A stretch of 64,000 bases of DNA from Cadophora sp. MPI-SDFR-AT-0126 (Eukaryota; Ascomycota; Leotiomycetes; Helotiales; Ploettnerulaceae): contig JAGMVK010000003.1 in assembly GCA_020747065.1 (NCBI GenBank), positions 2,790,001-2,854,000 on the forward strand, read 5' to 3'. The notes beneath the pieces are model-generated. The model saw only the letters and a program-made list of their open reading frames with translations, was not told where the DNA came from and did no database searches. Each line of letters opens with the position of its first letter. Position 1 is the first letter of the stretch. Below, in pieces: positions 1-12,270 of this stretch. The translations under genes and the position numbers were made by a program.

Positions 1-57
1 ATCTCTGATCCCTCACCACCTCAGCATTCGGGAAAGCTGCTTTATCTTCAACAACAA

Positions 58-3000
58 ATGCCACCGAGGACAATGGTGTCTAACGAAATATATTTACTCC
101 CATTGAAGGACGATGGGAGCCCGGATGTCCCAGGTGGCTACATTTACTTGACGCCCCAGAGTGCAGCACCCCTCACTGTGCGCTTTGCAATTGAAGGCAC
201 ATCCTCGATCTGCAGACATGGCAGCTTATGGACCAACATTCCCGAGGAGGGCAAAGAGTTTCAGAGAAACAAATTTCGGGAGTTCAAGTGAGTTGATTAA
301 GGTGTGCGGGAGCTACTGAACTGACGGGATTCAGACTAGAGCCTGATTTTAATCGAACAATTGAGATCTCACTCACGATCCATGGCTCAGGCTCATTTGC
401 CTTCTATACCACCTACACACCACTTCCCGACCTCTCCGAAACTATCCAACAGGCTCTCGAACCTGCGAAGACCGAGATATACTATATCGATGTCGCTCCA
501 AGGCTTACTCTGGAGGGGAGGCAGATGCCATTGCCGGCACTCTCCATCTTCTCGCTGATATCCAAATTTATGGGCAAATACCCTACAGACTGGGAGAAGC
601 ACATTCGGGGTATTAGTGAAAGAGGATATAACATGATTCATTTCACCCCGCTGCAACACAGGGGATCGTCGAATTCCCCATACAGTATATATGATCAACT
701 CGCTTGGGATCCAGAATGTTTTCCCAACGGAGAGGCAGATATCAAGAAACTGGTTCGCAGTATGGAGAAGGACCACGGCCTCTTGGGTTTGACAGATGTG
801 GTTTGGAATCATACAGCAGACAACAGTAAATGGCTACAGGAGCATCCGGAGGTCGGATACAATGTTTCGACCGCGCCTTGGCTCCGGGCTGCTCTAGAGC
901 TAGACACAAGTTTGTTGGAGTTCAGCGACACGCTGGCATCGCAAGCAACTGACATCAAGACGGTCGATGAATTGCTAAAGATCATGGAGGGCATCAAGAC
1001 GGATGTCATTGCAAAACTGAATCTCTGGCAGTTCTATGTCATTGACGTCGTACGTGATGCTGATGCCGCAGTTCAAGCTTGGACGAAGGGCGACATCACA
1101 TTTCCTGAGGGTGGCTTCGGGGGCCAAGACTTTGGTGGTCTGGAGACGATCAAGAATTCAACACCGACACAGATGGCCCAGTTCTTGACCAAGAAAGCGT
1201 TGCTCAACACTGACAGACTCGGGGAGCGATACAGGAGAGCTGTTGATCCTCGGGTCGCTGCGGCTCTACTCACAGCCATTTATGGCCGCTATGAGGGGGA
1301 TGCCTCTGATGGCGCAGACCAGGGAGCTGCGCGAAGTAGACTGACAAGTATACTTGACGAGGTCAATCTACCTCTGTATCAAGAGTACGATAAAGACGTG
1401 GCAGAAATCCTGGACCAGCTCTTCAACCGGATAAAATACGTCAGAATTGATGACCATGGGCCAAAACTTGGCCCAATCACCAAGAAAAGTCCTATCATCG
1501 AATCGTATTTCACAAGGTTACCGAAGAACTCGATCACAGCCAAGCATAATCAGGAAGACCTCGCATTGGTAAACAATGGATGGATCTGGGCTTCAAACGC
1601 TCTGATTGACAATGCCGGTCCAGACTCCCGTTCATATCTCCGGCGAGAAGTCATTGTTTGGGGTGATTGTGTCAAGCTTCGGTACGGCAAAGGCCCCGAA
1701 GACAGTCCTTACCTATGGGACCATATGGCCAGATACACTCGTCTGACTGCCAAATATTTTACTGGTATCAGAATTGACAACTGTCACTCAACTCCCATTC
1801 ATGTCGCTGAATACCTCCTGGACGAGGCACGTCGGGTACGTCCCAACTTGTTTGTAGTCGCTGAGCTGTTCACTGGATCAGAAGAGATGGACTATGTATT
1901 TGTCAAACGACTCGGAATTAGTTCGTTGATCCGAGAGGCCATGCAAGCTTGGGGAACTGGCGAGCTCAGTCGACTTGTTCATCGCCACGGTGGCCGCCCC
2001 ATTGGTAGCTTCGAAGTGGATGAGATTTCTACAGAGACCAAGATTTCCTCGCCTGGAAAAACAAATGGCCAAGCGCAGCGAGATATCATTCGCAAGATCA
2101 AGCAGACACCAGTTCATGCACTTCTTATGGATTGTACTCATGATAACGAGGTGCCAGCTCAGAAGCGAGATGCTCGCGACACCTTGCCCAATGCAGCATT
2201 GGTGAACATGTGTGCTAGTGCAACTGGAAGTGTGATGGGCTATGATGAGGTCTATCCCAAACTGATTGATCTAGTTTCCGAGACTCGACTATACACTTCT
2301 GAATCTTCGACGAAAAATGTTGAAATTGGTGGTGGTGAAGGTGGAATTGGTGGTATCAAGAAACTTCTGAACCAAATCCATACCCTCATGGGTAAGGATG
2401 GATACGAAGAAATTCACATCCATCACGAGGATCAGTATATCACTGTCCACCGAGTTCATCCAGAATCGCGGAAGGGCTACTTCCTCATTGCCCATACTGC
2501 TTTCCCTGGTTACGGCAATGGAAATGGCGGGTTCAGCCCTGTGCACTTGAGTGGCACTAAGGCTAGACACCTAGGCAGCTGGATGCTCGAGGTTGATACG
2601 AGTGAAGAGGCGAAGAAGGCCGTGGCAGATGACAAGAAATTCTTGAGAGGGCTCCCGAGTAAAGTCATCGACTTACCTGGAATTCGGATGGAGGCCAAGG
2701 CGGATGAAACCGTCATATCCGTCCGTGACAAGTTCCCTCCCGGAAGTATTGCGCTCTTCGAAACTTGGATACCTGAAGCTGAACACTCCACCGGGCTTGA
2801 TGCGTATGTCACATCAGGAGCAAAGGCTGCTTTTGCTGAAGTCGACTTGATTGATCTCAACTTTGTTTTGTATCGCTGTGAAGCAGAAGAACTGGATTCG
2901 AGTGAAGGCAAGGACGGCGTCTATGAGATTCCAGGTCATGGAAAACTTGTTTACGCCGGTCTGCAAGGATTTTGGAGTGTTTTGAAGAACATTATCCAGA

Positions 3001-4831
3001 ACAACGATCTTGCACACCCTCTATGCCAACATCTGCGAAATGGTCAATGGCCTCTGGACTACATTTCCGGACGTCTCGAAAGAATCTCCAGCAAGTCCGG
3101 CTTTGAAAGACTTCTGAAAGTAGCTACTTGGATGAAAGAGCGATTTGACGCAATCAGGAAATTGCCGAACTTCTTGTTACCCCCGTTACTTCGGTCTAGT
3201 CATCCGGACTGCTTACACCGCAGCATGGAATCGTGGTCTGGAATTAATGAATGAGAATGTTCGGAAAGGGCAATGGTTCTTGCAGTCTCTAGCCATGGTC
3301 AGCATTCAGCAGACTGGATACGTCAAGTCAGCGTCCTTATACCCAAAGAAAGAGGTTCCATCCTTGGCGGCTGGTCTTCCTCATTTCGCGGTATCTTGGG
3401 CTCGTTGTTGGGGCCGAGATGTTTTCATATCTGCCAGAGGCTTGTTTTTAGGCACTGGCCGATATGATGATTGCAAGGAACACATATTCGCTTTTGCAAG
3501 TGTCATGAAGCATGGAATGGTTCCAAATCTTCTTTCCAGTGGTACCAACCCTCGTTACAATGCTCGGGATGCCATTTGGTTCATGCTGCAGACCATTCAA
3601 GACTACACAAAAATTGTTCCCAATGGGCTCAGCATCTTGAAAGAGAAGATCCCTCGCCGATTCTTGCCCTATGACGATACATACTTCGATGTTGATGATC
3701 CTCGAGCATACTCGAAGTCCTCCACCCTCGAGGATATCATTCAAGAGGCGCTGCAAAGACACGCTACAGGCATGTCCTTCCGAGAAGCGAATGCTGGCCC
3801 CGGACTGGACATGCAGATGAGCTCCGCTGGTTTCCAGCAGGACATCAAAGTCGATTGGACAAACGGCCTCATCTTTGGTGGAAACCAAAACAATTGCGGT
3901 ACATGGATGGACAAGATGGGAGAATCTGACAGAGCAAACAGTAAAGGTATTCCAGGCACTCCCCGTGACGGCTCTGCAATTGAAATCGCAGGCTTGCTTT
4001 ATAGCACTCTTGTGTGGGTTTCAAAATTGCATAATGCGGGCAAGTACAAGTACGCTGGAGTAAGCACAACAGCGCCAGATCTGAAGGTTATCACCTTTGC
4101 CGACTGGGCATCTCGCATCAAAGCCAACTTCGAGAAGTGCTACTACGTACCCCTCGATGCCAAGGATGACAAAAATTATGATGTCAATACTGCGATTGTC
4201 AACCGCCGTGGTATTTACAAGGACTTGTACAAGAGCGGCAAGGAATATGAAGACTATCAGCTCCGCGCCAACTTCCCCATCGCAATGACCGTCGCACCCG
4301 AACTCTTCGACCCCAAGCACGCCTTGCATGCTCTCACAGTAGCAGACAAAGTCTTGCGCGGCCCAACCGGAATGGCGACTCTCGACCCTGCTGATCTCAA
4401 CTACCGGCCCTATTACAACAACTCGGAAGACTCGACCGACTTCGCTACTTCCAAAGGTCGCAACTACCATCAAGGGCCGGAATGGCTCTGGCCCACGGGC
4501 TTTTTCCTCAGAGCTTTGTTAAAGTTCGACTTGATGCGTAAGAAGACGCCACAGGAGCGCACGGAGAGTTTTCAACAGATTACTAGGAGGTTGGCGGGTT
4601 GCAAGGCTGCAATCAAGGAGTCTCCGTGGGCGGGACTGACAGAGTTAACGAATAAGAATGGGGAGTTCTGTGGTGACTCGGTGAGTTTTGATACCCTTTT
4701 GAGTTGCCTTGGGTGAGTGTGTGTTAACATTATCTTTGCAGTCACCAACTCAAGCTTGGAGTGCAGGATGTCTCATTGATCTCTATCATGATGCGGCGCA
4801 GTATGATGTATCCCAGCTATCGAGAGATTGA
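58..4831 (+). CDS. GDB1: Glycogen debranching enzyme (4-alpha-glucanotransferase / amylo-1,6-glucosidase), frame interrupted
   Basis: Bifunctional cytosolic enzyme that moves maltotriosyl stubs and then hydrolyses alpha-1,6 branches of glycogen. Model: exons 58-287, 335-4680 and 4742-4831, introns 288-334 and 4681-4741, about 1554 aa, close to the roughly 1530 aa of the family. The N-terminal part starts MVSNEIYLLPL within MPPRTMVSNEIY. The transferase half shows TGIRIDNCHS and VVAELFTGSEEMDY (nucleophile Asp and acid/base Glu regions) and MDCTHDNEVP. The glucosidase half shows HFAVSWARCWGRDVFIS, NPRYNARDAIW and YHQGPEWLWPTGFF. The ATG at 73 is an alternative start. Odd: the frame shifts by +1 inside the five C's at 3180-3184; the family sequence NFLLP|RYFGLV needs four. 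As written the protein would stop at 3254 and lose the glucosidase half. Assembly error or real mutation cannot be told apart here. Identity very sure. Confidence 0.93.
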
Positions 4832-5987
4832 GAACGAAGATAGAAATGCAAAAACGGTAGACTGCTACACTATAGAAGGATACCCGGATGATTAAGAACT
4901 TATCAGAAGCTCGATGGGTTACGGGATACTGAGGATGGAAGCGACACCGGCCGGTTAATGATACACGTATACGACTGGGTATGTTTGGGCTGGGTCAGTG
5001 GTTTCTGGAATGACGCATGATGGGTGGGAAATATGTTTATCATGCAATTAGGTTGAGTTGGGCTTAGATCATGGACAGGATGCGATCAGAAGGCCAGACG
5101 ACGGGAACGGGATTCGTCCCTGACTCTCAATCTCAAGAACTCCCTAGAGAAAGAATGAAAAGCACGATCGGAATATCCAATTAAAGCCCATCGGAAGACT
5201 ACCTCTCTTCCCTGACGTCTCCTCCTATCGCCGCATATTCCGTTTTCCAAATCATGTCCCAAAGCCTCAATCCTTTCCCACCATGACACTGCCTACCAGT
5301 CCCATCCTTCCCTTCTGCTAACCTCAACTCATGCACAGTAATGAACCCCGATTTCAGATACAAAGGCGTGCAGTACTTCAATTTGGTACCAGAAGTGCGG
5401 AGGATACAGATGCTTTGAAAAGATGAGGACTTACAGACAACAATGGAGTGCTGGTTGAGGTTTGAGGTTTGGTGCCGTCTCATGAAGCGAGTGTTTGTTC
5501 GGTCTTCTCGATTCAACGGACTGGCAACGGACGGATTATGGAGGTGGACTAGCACGAATAATGCCTGTCTTGACTGAACTAAGCACGTCTTTCCCTCCAT
5601 ACTACCATGATTCGCATTTTTCTGTCTCACCAGTACTTGCTGCTTTTTGGCAGAATGGTTGGCGATGATGATTGGTTTCTTTTCGGTAGCTGGAGAAGAG
5701 TCCCGGAAGCATTCGCTCGTCGTACTACTCGATATGCGACTCACTGCATGTATCCACTTCCTACTTTCTTCGAAGTCTCGCATGGCCTGTACTTGTTTAG
5801 TGAAATACGTGGATCTAAGCAATGTTGACGGACATTCCAAAGACGATCGCTAAGAAAAAGAGGGACCAGTGCCGGGGACGGATAATCTTTGATCCTCAGA
5901 TGCGGCCGCGCAAGGATCCCAACCTCGAACACCCCCATTGCCATCAAGACATAACTCAATTGCATAGCATCGTCTTTTTAAATCACA
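4832..5987. other. Intergenic stretch between GDB1 and ATP11
   Basis: About 1.15 kb. It should hold the GDB1 terminator and the ATP11 promoter. The longest open frame (5199-5840, minus) begins at TTG, has no recognisable domain and no splice support, so I do not call it. Confidence 0.5.
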
Positions 5988-6966
5988 ATGGTAAGCTTCC
6001 GAACACCTGCATTACGCCATGTTGTATCTGGTGCAGCTCCGTACCTGCGAGCTTCCCAACGAAGGTGGGCGCAAGTCCACGATGTACGTTTCTTGGCCAC
6101 CCAGCAATCAGACCGGATAATCGAGAAGTATAAAGAGAAGCTGGCAAAGAAAGCGCAAGAGTATATTTCCCACCTAAAATCTCCTTAGAATATTTTGCTA
6201 ATAAGGCTTCTATTATAGGGAAGGTCTGCGAGATATCAATGAGCTGAAAGAGGTCTACAAAGACAAGATCCAACACCTGAAAAAGGAAGCCTCGATACCC
6301 ATCCCTGACCCTCTACCTGCTGCGCAGTCACCGGCACAATCTTCGCCCTTCCCACCAGCTCCTCCGCCTCCTCAGATGCCCTGTCAGCAGATGCCGCCGT
6401 CATCACAGGGCATCAAAACCTTATCCTCATACCTTGATGTTGAGAAAACGCGCGCCCTTCCCCAGAAAGAGCTGGAGGCAATATGGCGTTTACGACATGT
6501 CAATGACCCCCAATCACTTTGTGCCGTCATTCCCATCGATGTATATAATACTCTCCAAGCTACGGCAAAGAAGCACCCACATTTTATCCTACCACTGCCC
6601 AAAGAGGGGCAAGGCGCCGAAATCCACTTCCTGCAATGGACGTTCCCTGCCGAGAACACCGTTACCGTACTCTTCACGCATTTGGCGGAATACAAGTTGA
6701 GAGGGGAGTACAGTGAACCCCATACGACTATCACGCATCATTTGGAACTGGCCGAAGACAAAGGCGTTGTACTGTTGCAGGGTCAAGTGGTTGAGGGAAG
6801 GGGCGTCAGTGTGGATGAAGCGAAGTGGTTGATCATGTGTTTGCAGAAGTTTTATGGGCTTACTGGTGAGAAGAGTGAGAAGAGAAGGCTCCTAGAACTA
6901 TTCGGTAAGGGTGATCCGGCTTTCAAGGTCGAGGATTTGGTTGAGGAGGCGGAGAAGATCATTTAG
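5988..6966 (+). CDS. ATP11: ATP11, F1-ATPase assembly chaperone of mitochondria
   Basis: ATP11 binds free F1 beta subunits in the mitochondrial matrix so that they assemble with alpha. Exons 5988-6160 and 6219-6966, with a 58-nt intron (donor GTATAT, acceptor TATAG), give 306 aa; yeast Atp11 is 318 aa. The N-terminus is basic and rich in Arg/Ala/Ser (MVSFRTPALRHVV...), as in a mitochondrial presequence. A charged helical stretch (KYKEKLAKKAQE...LRDINELKEVYK) is followed by a Pro-rich linker. The conserved domain then runs from LSSYLDVEKTR through LEAIWRLRHVN, FILPLPKEGQG and TVLFTHLAEYK. Splicing restores KKAQE-EGLRDINEL in frame. Stop TAG at 6964. The acceptor after the donor is the only one nearby that keeps frame. 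Identity is clear from the C-terminal two thirds. Confidence 0.93.
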
Positions 6967-7764
6967 ATGATGTGTAAGATGTTGTACATGTACATTTGGG
7001 ACAGAATAGATGAGACGATACGATGGCATGACTGGCGTTGTACTATTGCTGTAGATATATTTCTGTAACTGCTTGAATACGAGAGGATTGTTCTTCAGGC
7101 CAGGGTTTGTGTCTACACAACCCGGAAGTGTTGACGGCGGCTGGCTTTATTGAATACCAAAGGTGGCGTCTGCTGAAGCTTCTGATACTTGTTTGTGCGA
7201 GTTTGAGAGTGATTTTAGCCTTCCCATTCCTGTGTCTAGCGAATCACTTTTGTTTTCTTACTATGTTCTTGCATTCGAATTCTGGAGTACTAAATCTACC
7301 AGTCCTCAACATTTACTTGCTATTCAAGGAAGCAAATTCGCTGTTCTGTTCACCAGAAGGCTACTCAAAGCTTTCGCTGCTCAACGGTGGTGGAAGTTTC
7401 TGCAATCAAGAACGTCGAATTGAAGGAAACCATGATGTTTGAATTGTTCATTGATACTTAAGTACTTTCATTTGGCTTGCATGGGGCAATGGGGATTTTG
7501 AGGAAGTATTTTCGCTAGAAGCCGAAAGGTGGGAATAGCATGCTTTGGGTCCTGAACAAACCTCAAGATTGAATCGTGATCACGTGGATTAATATTTTCC
7601 CCTCGAAGGTGAACAGAACATTCATTCTTTTGATGACTCCGTGATTCAATTCACGTTAGCTCTTGTTCTAATGCGGGCCTACTTTGACCTTCACAAACTC
7701 TCACTTCGAGGTTCTATTTCTTCTGCAACACCAACGCCAACCGGCAGCCTCGAGCAAGCCCAAC
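6967..7764. other. Intergenic stretch
   Basis: About 0.8 kb between ATP11 and the next gene. A 111-codon frame at 7107-7442 lacks any domain or coding-like composition. I see only A/T-rich 3' flank and promoter sequence. Confidence 0.5.
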
Positions 7765-9418
7765 ATGTCGGGTGCACTCAAGACCTCCAAGCGTTCTGCT
7801 GTCGTCGTTGATGACGACGACGACAGTCTTCGCGCAAAGCGCTAGCGTTTTGCGAGCAGCCCGTCCCAGGATTCTGATGAAAATGGTCAAACTCCCCTTG
7901 GTATCACTTTTGGAGACGCTCTGCCAGCCATCGTCCAAGAGAAAGATACTGAAGATGAGATTGCAGACTCCCAAGAAGATCTCGAGAACGAGGAGACCCA
8001 GCCAAAGAATAAGAAGATGATCTCTGCAAAGAAGAACTCTGCCAAAGGCCGCGTCAACAACAACGACAAAGACAGCCCGGAACGTGCCTCAGTCAGCTCA
8101 ATTAACATCGACGATATTCCAGTCATTGCAAGCCCAAAAGATGTCCAAACCAGACTCGGTAACAAGTACTTCACCTTCAACTTGCGCGAAAACAAGGCAA
8201 TCGTGAGATGGATGAGAATGCATAGGACATACAAGATCTCATCCCACAAGACTGAATTCAATGAGCTCATGCACCACCTCGGCTACACCAGCGCATCGCT
8301 CAGTCAAAAGGACCAGCACGAATTGAGGACGAAGTTGCGTGCGAAGATGGCGTCTCTACATGCAAACATGAAGAAGTCAGGTGGTAAGCTCTCCTTCTTG
8401 GCGTTCCGGTACGACGCCTCTGCTAACCCGATCCATAGCTATTCCAGATGATAATGACGGATACGACAGCTCCGGATCTAACGTCTTTCGCCCTCTGCCA
8501 TTTGAGGAATGGACACTCATGTGGTACAAGAAAGGTTGGGATGGAAGTCTACTGAAGCCTGGCCAGAAGAAGTACGAAAAAATCATGAGGGAAGGAGACG
8601 ATGATGGCGCGAGTTCTAGCCATGGAGGAAAGAAGGACGACCATCGCGAAGCTAAACAGGACGGCGAAGCAGGCGAAGCAGTACTTGTACCAGGCGAAGA
8701 GCAAGCAGAGGCCCCAAACACGCTTTACGATGGCGAGTTTGACGGCACTGAGCTTTTTGTCGTCGAAGAGCCCACAGCGCTTCCTAAGAAGGAAGACCGC
8801 CCTCCACCTAAAGACAACAAGTCCACAGTGGCCAACGGCTGGAACACCTACCTTCTCAACAAGGAGATCATCGACGAGCATGACTGGAACTACCGTGTTG
8901 TAACTGCTCAGCATCTTGGTATTGACCTCAAAGATCTTGCTGTTCTCTACCCTGATCCGTTCCCTGGCTACAATGCCCCTCCACGCGAGACTGCTGCTCC
9001 CCCTGTAACTCCAACCAGATCCGCTGCATCTTCTACTCCATCCACGCCTTCTACACCATCTCCCTTGCCCACCAAGGTCACAGACAGACACGATTCAGAC
9101 GAGTCTATCTCTCTTGAGGTCACCGACTCCGAGGACGAAGATAATGTCCTGATGGCCAGAGTGGTTGAGTATGCCAGTGACAGCGACGAGGACATGGGTG
9201 ATGGCGAGATGGAGGATCAGGATCTGGCTGAGGATGTTGACATGGAAACTGTCCACCAAAGTCAAGCTTCCACAGCCAATGCTGGCAATCGCACGACTGA
9301 CACTCAAGTCACCACTTCTGCACCAATGACACCTCAGCGGCCGATCAGCCGTCAATCTCGCACTCCACGTTCTGGCACACCCAGTATGTATACTGCAGTC
9401 TGGTCTCCGAAGGAGTGA
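7765..9418 (+). CDS. Uncharacterised acidic low-complexity protein with in-frame TAG near the 5' end
   Basis: I do not recognise this gene. From the ATG at 7765 the frame reads a basic/acidic start (KTSKRSAVVVDDDDDSLRAKR), meets TAG at 7843-7845, then continues open as RFASSPSQDSDENGQTPLGI and on through 8383. Intron 8384-8438 (donor GTAAGC, branch TGCTAAC, acceptor CATAG) joins exon 8439-9418. A folded-looking core lies around NKYFTFNLRENKAIVRWMR, HKTEFNELMHHLGY and EEWTLMWYKKGWDGSLL. A second conserved-looking block is WNTYLLNKEIIDEHDWNYRV. The C-terminus is Pro/Ser/Thr-rich and acidic. The first in-frame ATG after the TAG is at 8017 (MISAKKNSAKGR), which would give a shorter intact protein. 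A nuclear protein is possible from the composition only. Confidence 0.7.
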
Positions 9419-9788
9419 TTACATAGCAATTTGGACTCGGCAATGGGTTTGTATTGACATTTGTGTTTCCCTGGCGTTGCGTGACTTTGCATTCTCTAGG
9501 ATGATGATGATGGATGGATATTGAAGGTGTTATGGACAAAAGTCAATTTGGTATGGATTGTGCCCACAAAGTGGATGGTTGTTTCTAGAGAAAATGAAGG
9601 TTTTGTCCGCCCTTGTGTCTTCTTTTTGGTGCCTTCCTCAAGTGATGCTGGTGACTTCTTACCCAAATTTCTATAGTCTAGCTTCATCACTCTTGCATGC
9701 TATCGCACATAGAGAGACAGACGCCTTACAAGCTTGTCACGGAAAGCCGAGTCTGTTGTCAAAAGTTGCCCGGATACCATGAGGTGAC

Positions 9789-9835
<47 letters not shown>

Positions 9836-10304
9836 ATGAAATGAAGTCGCGTCACGAGTTTCCCGAAACGTGCGACATCCCTATGCGGAAGCGGCCATCA
9901 CGCGCTTTTGGCTGCATTTCCACTGGTTCTCTGCGTCTGATGTCACGATATTCTCTTCGGTGTGAGGGCTAACCTACATTAGGATATAGAATGACTGAGG
10001 AGGTCACCGGCTGCGGAACGAGTATGTTTATCCTTAGCCCATTGAAACTGGTGAATGAAGTCTGACTCTTTCCAAGCCATCCTAAGACTACTTTCGGAAG
10101 AAAATCCTTCACCGAAATCGCTCAAGTCGTTTGAATTTGCTTGGCAGCACGTTCGGAAGCGAGAAATTCTACCTACAAATACCACGTTCTCCTGGTCCCT
10201 TTTCTTGTCCTCAACCTCGTTCTTCTTCGACAAACTGGTATTTCTAAACGCGAAAACCTCTTTCTACCTCAATCAAACTCAGAAAACCTCCCAAAATCTA
10301 CAAG
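9419..10304. other. Intergenic stretch with a GT microsatellite
   Basis: 0.9 kb between the acidic protein and the secreted protein. It contains the dinucleotide repeat listed separately. The last 100 bases are CT-rich and end in the usual leader AATCTACAAG just before the ATG. Confidence 0.5.
9791..9834. repeat. (GT)22 microsatellite
   Basis: Uninterrupted GT dinucleotide tract of 44 nt, preceded by one extra T. Not in any gene model; likely length-polymorphic between strains. Confidence 0.98.
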
Positions 10305-11140
10305 ATGAAGCTCTCTACTTTCGTCGCCAAGCTTGCGCTGCTCGTAGCCGCCGTTCTCCTCCTCGCCGTCGAGGTCGCCATCGCCACTCCAACCCCCGAA
10401 GGCACATTCGTCACCAAGCGTGCCTCTGAGATCCCCGAGCACTACAACATTGTCCCTCTTGTCGTTACTGGTTCCATCGATGGCGTTGCAATCAACCACA
10501 CCGGCACAATTCAAGACGTCTTCGCCCAACTTGATGCTGAGGACAATGACTTCAAGCTCGCTGATCTCGACGCTCATGATGTCTCTGAAGTCCACCCTCG
10601 TGATATTGTGAGTGACTTCAAGCCTTCCCCTCTCATGAGTACAAGAAGCTGATATGGTTTTGAACAGTCCTACACGACCGATATCAACTGTATCCCGGTC
10701 AATGGCCAGAACTGGAACCGTGCCAACCAAGGAGCAATCCGCGAAGGCATCAACTACCTTCGTCAAGGCAACACGTAAGTTGATATATTCCACACAGCAG
10801 CTAAGTTTTCGAGAACACCCACTAACTCACTCGTCCGATAGGGCATGCTGGGTCAACGCTCATAGCTGTGCCCGTGTTTCCTGCTCATGGAATAGTGGCA
10901 TCTACTTCTGTAACAACGTAAGTCTTGTCACTTCGGCTTGACTTGAAACCTGTGCTGACAACCCTTCTTCTTCAGAACGACTACACCCTCGGTCGCCTCT
11001 GCCTCCAGATTGGAGACTACGTCCAGGCCCTCATCGATAAGTGCGCCTACCAGAAGAACTGGTTGGCAGACAAGGAAGTTGGTGGCCAGGTATGGGACAA
11101 CGCAAACTGGAACGTTCCAGTACACAAGGACAGCTGCTAA
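10305..11140 (+). CDS. Small secreted cysteine-rich protein, possible effector or wall protein
   Basis: Four exons: 10305-10607, 10668-10774, 10842-10917 and 10976-11140. Introns of 60, 67 and 58 nt all have GTGAGT/GTAAGT donors. Product 216 aa. Residues 1 to about 27 are a clear signal peptide (KLALLVAAVLLLAVEVAIA). A short propeptide ends in Lys-Arg at 38-39 (FVTKR), a Kex2-type site. One N-glycosylation sequon (NHT) lies in the acidic segment. The C-terminal half holds eight cysteines (DINC, TACW, HSCARVSCSW, YFCNN, RLC, DKC, DSC), enough for four disulfides. The CARVSCSWNS...YFCNN core and the ending NWNVPVHKDSC match a family of secreted proteins that I recall from many ascomycetes, with no known function. 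Extracellular location is well supported; role unknown. Confidence 0.88.
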
Positions 11141-12270
11141 GCACCATACCACCTATCTGATGGATATTGTGAGAAGTCATGTGGGATTCTCGGAATCTGT
11201 ACATGCTTTTCTTGGATGTCGAACAGTAGTCTCCAATTTCTGGTCTTTGTGTGGCTGTGCTGAAGGATATTTCTGAATCGTAGTAATCTGTGCTGCGGCT
11301 AGGTACGATCAATGCAATAATTTGCTCGTGCACGTATTCTGTTGAAGTATCGGTGAACTGATATTTCCTCCGCTAATGCAATTTTGTAAAGCGATGCTCA
11401 CAATTCCCTGACTCAAAGCCCGTTCCTAGATCCAAACCGTCCCAAAGCCGTTCCTTGTCAAATGTAAACAGAACCGCCCCACTTTATTGGATTAAGCGAA
11501 CATTAGTGCGCTCTCGCTGGATATACCTGTCAACGACACGTCTTCTTTATCCCCCTTCTGGCGGACCCTAGGAAGTCAAACAATGCAGAGAGTAGAATTG
11601 ATAGCACAGTGCGGCATAAGCCACACCACGGCCTCCTTCAACGATCTCTCAATTACCTCGATCGCTTCAGCAGATCTTAGCAACTTTGCAGGCATTGCGC
11701 CGCAAGTCACATCACGATCCGAGGTGTCAAGTATGGCAAGTACAACAACGACAGAAAACCTGCTGCTATCCCTGGGGATGGTCGTTGACTTAGTTGAAGT
11801 CAATGAAGACCGCTACAGTAATTTATATGCTCTGTCTCTCTTTACAAATATCTCTGACTTCACTATTGGTGGGTGGAGTGGGAGATCTGTTTGGCTTGAC
11901 AACGAAGAAACCTGCCCTCGTACTGGCACTAAAGAGGTCGAGATTCCCAGATGATGTTGGGAATCTGAGTGACAAATGCTTCACGGCACCAACAGCCATG
12001 AAGAATGTTTCGGCACGAAGCTAAGACATGGTACCGGAGTTCCTTGATGTAATTATCTTGATTGCCTTGCTGCTCAGCGAGTTACCCAACTCTTAAAGGA
12101 GCTGCCTCCAAACCGCCAACGTTGTATCCCATGTCCGGCCTAGTTCGTGATACAGTTTCGTCTCAATTGTGATGAATCATGCTGAGTACACGAGCTAGCC
12201 TCAAGGAGTTTGGATGATAGAACAATACCTAAGACTTACTCAAGGACTATCCCAAGACTTCACTCAAACC
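11141..12270. other. Stretch without a gene I can support
   Basis: 1.1 kb. A 123-codon plus-strand frame (11583-11954) and an overlapping minus-strand frame (11576-11803) are open, but neither shows a domain or clear splice partners. Either could be an exon of the unresolved minus-strand gene next door. Confidence 0.4.

Noticed and set aside
5199..5840. 213-codon open frame on the minus strand between GDB1 and ATP11
   Set aside because: It begins at TTG, has a composition unlike its neighbours, no domain, and overlaps the expected ATP11 promoter.
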